DNA from: JBBRHH01 sp038222915 | GTDB lineage: Bacteria; Planctomycetota; Phycisphaerae; Tepidisphaerales; Tepidisphaeraceae | DNA length: 16,308 nt | Reading direction: 5' to 3' | NCBI GenBank assembly: GCA_038222915.1 | Contig: JBBRHH010000064.1 | Coordinates: 1-16,308 of the forward strand | Shown here: piece after piece, positions 13,385 through 16,308 of the stretch | Layout of the letters: each line of letters opens with the position of its first letter | Position numbering within the stretch: the first letter of the stretch is position 1 | Position numbers and translations under genes: made by a program | The notes under the pieces: generated by a model | The model's input: the letters and a program-made list of their open reading frames with translations, nothing else | What the model was told of the DNA's origin: nothing | The model's database searches: none

Positions 13385-14113
13385 ATGCCTCGACATGAAT
13401 CAGTGAAGTTAGTGCGCCCAACAATTGTCCTGTCCAGCGGCGGATTGGATTCCACAACCTGTTTAGCCATCGCCCGCTCGGAAGGATATGGGCCGATTTA
13501 TTCCATGTCTTTTGATTATGGACAGCGGCATCGCTTTGAGTTGGAGGCGGCGGCGCGGATTGCCCGGGCGATGGGAGTCGTTGAGCACCGGGTGGTGACG
13601 ATTGATCTGCGGCAGTTTGGGAAGAGTGCGTTGACGGCCGATATTGCGGTGCCGAAGGATCGGGATGAGTCGAAGATGGCCGGGGATATTCCGATTACTT
13701 ATGTCCCCGCGCGGAACACGATCTTTCTGAGTTATGCGCTGGCGTGGGCCGAGGTGCTGGACGTGCGGGATGTTTTTATTGGGGTGAATGCGGTGGACTA
13801 CAGCGGGTATCCGGATTGCCGGCCGGCGTTTGTCGCGGCGTTTGAGGCGATGGCGAATCTGGCGACTCGGATGACGGTGGAGGCGACTGGTGATGAGCGC
13901 GGTTTATTCAAGGTGCATACGCCGCTGATCAGCCTGACCAAGGCGGAGATCATTCGGCGCGGGATGGCGCTGGGTGTGGACTATGGGATGACGCACAGTT
14001 GTTATGACCCGGATAAGTCCGGGGCTTCGTGTGGGCGGTGTGATAGTTGTGTGCTTCGGAAGAAGGGGTTTGCGGAGGCCGGGGTGGCGGATCCTACGCG
14101 GTATGTACGATAA
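13385..14113 (+). CDS. queC: 7-cyano-7-deazaguanine (preQ0) synthase QueC
   Basis: QueC converts 7-carboxy-7-deazaguanine to preQ0 with ATP and ammonia, a step in queuosine tRNA modification. With the ATG at 13385 the product has 242 residues, slightly longer than the usual ~220-230. The PP-loop ATPase signature is SSGGLDSTT at 17-25. Family blocks follow: FDYGQRH at 43-49, VPARNTIFLSYA at 107-118, GVNAVDYSGYPDCRP at 133-147 and HTPLISLTKAEIIRRG at 178-193. The zinc site is Cys206, Cys216, Cys219 and Cys222 (SCYDPDKSGASCGRCDSC). Frame extension to 13223 overlaps the previous gene and adds unrelated residues. GTG codons at 13403 and 13412 are later alternatives. No queD, queE or folE partner and no preQ1 riboswitch were seen in the window. 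Confidence 0.96.
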   Translation: MPRHESVKLVRPTIVLSSGGLDSTTCLAIARSEGYGPIYSMSFDYGQRHRFELEAAARIARAMGVVEHRVVTIDLRQFGKSALTADIAVPKDRDESKMAGDIPITYVPARNTIFLSYALAWAEVLDVRDVFIGVNAVDYSGYPDCRPAFVAAFEAMANLATRMTVEATGDERGLFKVHTPLISLTKAEIIRRGMALGVDYGMTHSCYDPDKSGASCGRCDSCVLRKKGFAEAGVADPTRYVR

Positions 14114-14123
14114 AGAGTGGTGT

Positions 14124-14153
14124 TTGAATCCGCGCGACCCTATGTCGTATAAT
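14124..14153 (+). promoter_or_regulatory. Sigma-70-type promoter of the toxin-antitoxin pair
   Basis: TTGAAT (14124-14129), an 18-base spacer and TATAAT (14148-14153) lie between queC and the antitoxin gene. The ATG at 14183 is 30 bases after the -10, and AAAGGGAA at 14169-14176 provides a ribosome site 6 bases before it. No clear inverted repeat for autorepression was seen over the -10. Confidence 0.6.
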
Positions 14154-14182
14154 TGTCGGTTGAGTTTTAAAGGGAATCAAAA

Positions 14183-14386
14183 ATGACAATAGCGATTCGT
14201 CAAATTCTTGAGCAGATTCGCGATCTTCCTGAGGCGGACAAGATCGAGCTTGAACTGCAATTGGCGGCACGGGCCGAGGCAGAATGGAATCGCGAAGCTG
14301 AAACTGCGCAAGCAGCTGCGAAGGAACGTGGAATTGATCAGGGCGTCATTGATGAAACGATCGAGAATCTTCGTTATCCTCGATGA
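14183..14386 (+). CDS. Putative antitoxin of a PIN-domain toxin-antitoxin pair
   Basis: This is a 67-residue charged, mostly helical protein, with no cysteine and few aromatics. The N-terminal half has QILEQIRDLPEADKIELELQ, like short addiction-module proteins that begin with a 'LP-x-x-x-K-x-x-L' helix. The C-terminal half ends GIDQGVIDETIENLRY, resembling the C-terminal 'GI...DI...I...R' tail of antitoxins paired with COG1569-type PIN toxins. Its TGA overlaps the ATG of the downstream PIN gene by 4 bases (ATGA at 14383-14386), the typical order and coupling for type II modules. It has no DNA-binding domain that I can name with certainty. The presence of a strong upstream promoter supports an independent two-gene unit. 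Confidence 0.75.
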   Translation: MTIAIRQILEQIRDLPEADKIELELQLAARAEAEWNREAETAQAAAKERGIDQGVIDETIENLRYPR

Positions 14387-14796
14387 AAATATTCTTTGAC
14401 ACGAACGTATATGTCGCCGAGGCTTTGGTGGTTGGCACGGCTGCGCGGTTGGTGAACGCAACTCTAAAGGGTCGCTGGCGCATTTATGCCAGCACGGAGC
14501 TTCTCGACGAGGTGGTGGAAGTTATTGAACGACTCGGCTTTTCGAAGCGATTTGCGCTTTTGTTGAGACGGCGCGTGGTGAATCGCTCAACCCTCGTCAA
14601 ACCCGTTCCATCGCGGCACCAAGTCCCAGACGATCCGAAGGACGGTCGTGTTCTTCGAGCGGCATTGGCTGCCGGCGCGGATCTCCTGGTCACAAACGAC
14701 CGCCATGTACTGTCCTTGGATCCGTACGAAGGCCTGAAAATAATCTCCATGACGGCGTACTTCCAGATTCTGGAGAGCGAAGGTCTTCTCACTTAA
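14383..14796 (+). CDS. PIN-domain ribonuclease toxin (COG1569/VapC-like)
   Basis: This 137-residue PIN-domain protein is a presumed Mg-dependent RNase toxin. Acidic active-site candidates are Asp6 in FFDTNVYVAE, Glu43 in ASTELLDEVVEV, Asp87 in DDPKDGRVLRAALAAGADLL and Asp106 in VTNDRHVLSL. All four expected positions are filled, so the domain is probably active. The length is typical (about 130-145). It overlaps the antitoxin gene by 4 bases. The usual hydrophobic PIN beta-strand start MKIFFDTN confirms the start codon. The target RNA cannot be inferred. The gene ends 23 bases from the convergent ABC ATPase gene, with nothing recognisable between. Confidence 0.87.
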   Translation: MKIFFDTNVYVAEALVVGTAARLVNATLKGRWRIYASTELLDEVVEVIERLGFSKRFALLLRRRVVNRSTLVKPVPSRHQVPDDPKDGRVLRAALAAGADLLVTNDRHVLSLDPYEGLKIISMTAYFQILESEGLLT

Positions 14797-14819
14797 TTAT
14801 CGCGTAGCTCATGTGCTTC

Positions 14820-15605
14820 TTAGCCGATCCGCGGGAATAATCTTGGGATGGTTGATCCTGGCTGATCTACTCGCTCCATGGTCACGCCGTAGACTCTGCT
14901 GAGGAGCGATGCGTTCAGCACTTCGTTGGGGGTTCCGTCGGCGGCTAATGTTCCGTTCTCCAAGAGTACAAGTCGATCAGAGAACATGGCGGCCAAGTTC
15001 AGGTCGTGGGAGGCGGCGAGGACTGCTATCGATTGTTCCCGGGCGAGGTCGCGCAATAGCTTGAAGAGGTCTACCTGATGGCGAAGGTCGAGGGAGGTGC
15101 TTGGTTCGTCTAACAGGAGGGCGCGGGGTTCTTGCACCAGGCAGCGGCCTATGAACACTCTTTGGCGCTGGCCGCCTGAGAGTTCTTCTGCTGGGCGATT
15201 CAATAATTGGTGGAGGTCGAGGGTTTTGGCGACTTGCTGGACTACTTCCATGTCGCGGGGGGATTCGAGGCCGAAGGCGCCCCAGTATGGAGCCCGGCCT
15301 AAACGGAGGATGTCGGCCACGGTTTGGCCTGGCTCGTGGGTTGGGAACTGGGGGAGGTAGGCTACGAACTTTGCGAGCTCGCGCGGCCGCCACTGGGGGA
15401 GGGGCTGGGTGTTCCAAATAATGGTTCCCGTCCCCTTTAGTTGTAGTTGGCCGAGCAGGAGGCGGATCAGTGTGCTTTTTCCGCTGCCGTTTGGGCCCAG
15501 GAGGCCTACTACTTCCCCCGGGTTCAGGTGGAGGGAGATGTTGTGAATGACTTGATTTTCTGCGTAGGCGAAACTCAACCCTTTCGCGCTCAGGACCTCA
15601 GGCAT
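14820..15605 (-). CDS. ABC transporter ATP-binding protein, iron-siderophore/cobalamin type
   Basis: This 261-residue ATPase is of the FecE/FhuC/BtuD type, which energises uptake of iron chelates, haem or cobalamin through FecCD-like permeases. Walker A is GPNGSGKST at 37-45, the Q-loop Gln86 is in VAYLPQ, the signature LSGGQRQRV at 142-150, Walker B ALLLDEPSTSLD at 162-173, and the switch His200 in ASHDLNLAA. The sequence is complete with its usual C-terminal region ending VYGV at 238-241. GAAAGG at 15616-15611 serves as ribosome site. Its start overlaps the 3' end of the DUF1552 gene by 8 bases. No permease or substrate-binding protein lies downstream, where a convergent PIN toxin gene begins. 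It is therefore separated from its membrane partner here; partners may be upstream of DUF1552 or elsewhere. Confidence 0.93.
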   Translation of the reverse strand: MPEVLSAKGLSFAYAENQVIHNISLHLNPGEVVGLLGPNGSGKSTLIRLLLGQLQLKGTGTIIWNTQPLPQWRPRELAKFVAYLPQFPTHEPGQTVADILRLGRAPYWGAFGLESPRDMEVVQQVAKTLDLHQLLNRPAEELSGGQRQRVFIGRCLVQEPRALLLDEPSTSLDLRHQVDLFKLLRDLAREQSIAVLAASHDLNLAAMFSDRLVLLENGTLAADGTPNEVLNASLLSRVYGVTMERVDQPGSTIPRLFPRIG

Positions 15606-16308
15606 GGAGGCCTTTCAGGGGTTCGGTGCTGTCGCCGAAGCGGTCGGCCTTTGCGCCCATCTTTTCCATCATGGCGAGATAGAGATTGCAGAGCGGCGTG
15701 TTCTTGGGGTAGCGAATGTGGCGGCCTGGCGTGACGAAGCCCGCGCCTTTGCCGGCCATGACGATGGGGAGCTCTTCGTGGTTGTGGGCGTCGCCGTCGC
15801 TGATGCCGCTGCCAAGCATGACCATGCAGTTGTCCAGCAGCGTGCCGCTTCCCTCTTTGATCGACGCGAGCTTCTCGACGAAGTAGGCGAACTGCTCCAT
15901 GTGGTAGCGATCGATCTTCTTAATCATCTCGATCTTGTTCTGATCCTTGCCGTGGTGGCTGACGGTGTGGTGGCCTTCCTTGCCGCCGAGGTTGTGATAG
16001 ATGCGATCGCTGCCGTCGCGGGCGATCATGAGAGACGAGACACGGGTCATGTCCATCTGGAAGGCGAGGACGAGCATGTCGGCCATCAGGCGCATGTACT
16101 CGCCGAAATCGTGCGGAGCCTGATCGGGGACTTTGATGTCGGGTGTTTTTACGGTGGCCTGCTGAACACGGTCGCGCTCGACGCGCTGTTCGATCTCGCG
16201 GAGGGACGTTTGAAATTCGTCGAGCTTGTGGTGGTCGTTTTTGCCGAGCTGGGCGGTGAGGCGTTTGGTATCGTCGGAGACGAGGTCGAGAACGCTCTTG
16301 CGGTAGAG
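15598..16308 (-). CDS. DUF1552 (PF07586) protein, C-terminal part; 5' end outside window
   Basis: The minus frame is open from the window edge to TGA at 15598, giving the last 236 residues. The visible part reads YRKSVLDLVSDDTKRL, then REIEQRVERD, then EYMRLMADMLVLAFQMDMTR, a His-rich YHNLGGKEGHHTVSHHGKD, and the family's ending MVMLGSGISDGDAHNHEELP with VMAGKGAGF, RYPKNTPLCNLYLAMM and RFGDSTEPLKGL. DUF1552 is a secreted or envelope family found mostly in Planctomycetota and Verrucomicrobiota, usually next to DUF1587/1592-type cytochrome-containing genes. Its function is unknown; the LGSG-SDGD-H pattern recalls DUF1501/sulfatase-like alkaline-phosphatase folds, which is inference. Such a partner gene would be expected upstream, beyond 16308. 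Confidence 0.92.
   Translation of the reverse strand, partial: LYRKSVLDLVSDDTKRLTAQLGKNDHHKLDEFQTSLREIEQRVERDRVQQATVKTPDIKVPDQAPHDFGEYMRLMADMLVLAFQMDMTRVSSLMIARDGSDRIYHNLGGKEGHHTVSHHGKDQNKIEMIKKIDRYHMEQFAYFVEKLASIKEGSGTLLDNCMVMLGSGISDGDAHNHEELPIVMAGKGAGFVTPGRHIRYPKNTPLCNLYLAMMEKMGAKADRFGDSTEPLKGLHA

Noticed and set aside
13356..13406. 16-codon leader-peptide frame before and overlapping queC
   Set aside because: No ribosome site, no attenuator-like structure and no regulatory codon run; short frames like this are common by chance.

Overview
The window looks like a chromosomal segment of a planctomycete, probably of the Phycisphaerae type. The reasons are the C-terminal part of a DUF1552 protein at the right edge (a family concentrated in Planctomycetota and Verrucomicrobiota), the GC-rich coding sequence, a non-canonical type IIA topoisomerase A subunit, and an intergenic repeat array whose translations resemble the short 'KTNP'-rich hypothetical proteins I recall from Phycisphaerae annotations. 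The phylum is a reasonable inference and the class is a weaker one. No rRNA, tRNA, insertion sequence or CRISPR array was seen.

Layout, left to right. (1) 1-3394, minus strand: a two-gene topoisomerase operon with the A subunit (gyrA/parC-like) first and the B subunit (gyrB/parE-like, cut by the window edge) second. (2) 3395-4151: a 757-base gene-free region. It is AT-rich in the middle and holds a roughly 40-bp-period array of a 16-base motif, then a likely promoter. (3) 4152-8161, plus strand: a GT87/DUF2029 membrane glycosyltransferase, a Wzx-like polysaccharide flippase and a CE7/AXE1 acetyl esterase. Repeat-like elements lie in both gaps. Together they suggest envelope or exopolysaccharide work. 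(4) 8163-10103, minus strand: a compact three-gene unit made of a Uma2-type nuclease fold protein, a cytoplasmic seven-bladed propeller and a three-TM protein. (5) 10190-11827, plus strand: an M29 metallo-aminopeptidase and a PAT-like GNAT acetyltransferase. (6) 11830-13002, minus strand: sucC without sucD. (7) 13048-14796, plus strand: a 94-residue unknown protein, queC (queuosine/preQ0 synthesis), and a PIN-domain toxin-antitoxin pair with its own promoter. (8) 14820-16308, minus strand: the end of the DUF1552 gene overlapping by 8 bases an iron/cobalamin-type ABC ATPase that has no permease nearby.

Most of the window is housekeeping plus small accessory modules. The items that most deserve a second look are the phase-shifting ~40-bp intergenic array, the topoisomerase A subunit with no GyrA box and a glycine at the main quinolone position, the Uma2-propeller-TM operon, and the ABC ATPase coupled to DUF1552. 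I did not find a clear previously undescribed defence or biosynthetic system. Convergent gene pairs here are separated by as little as 1-2 bases.
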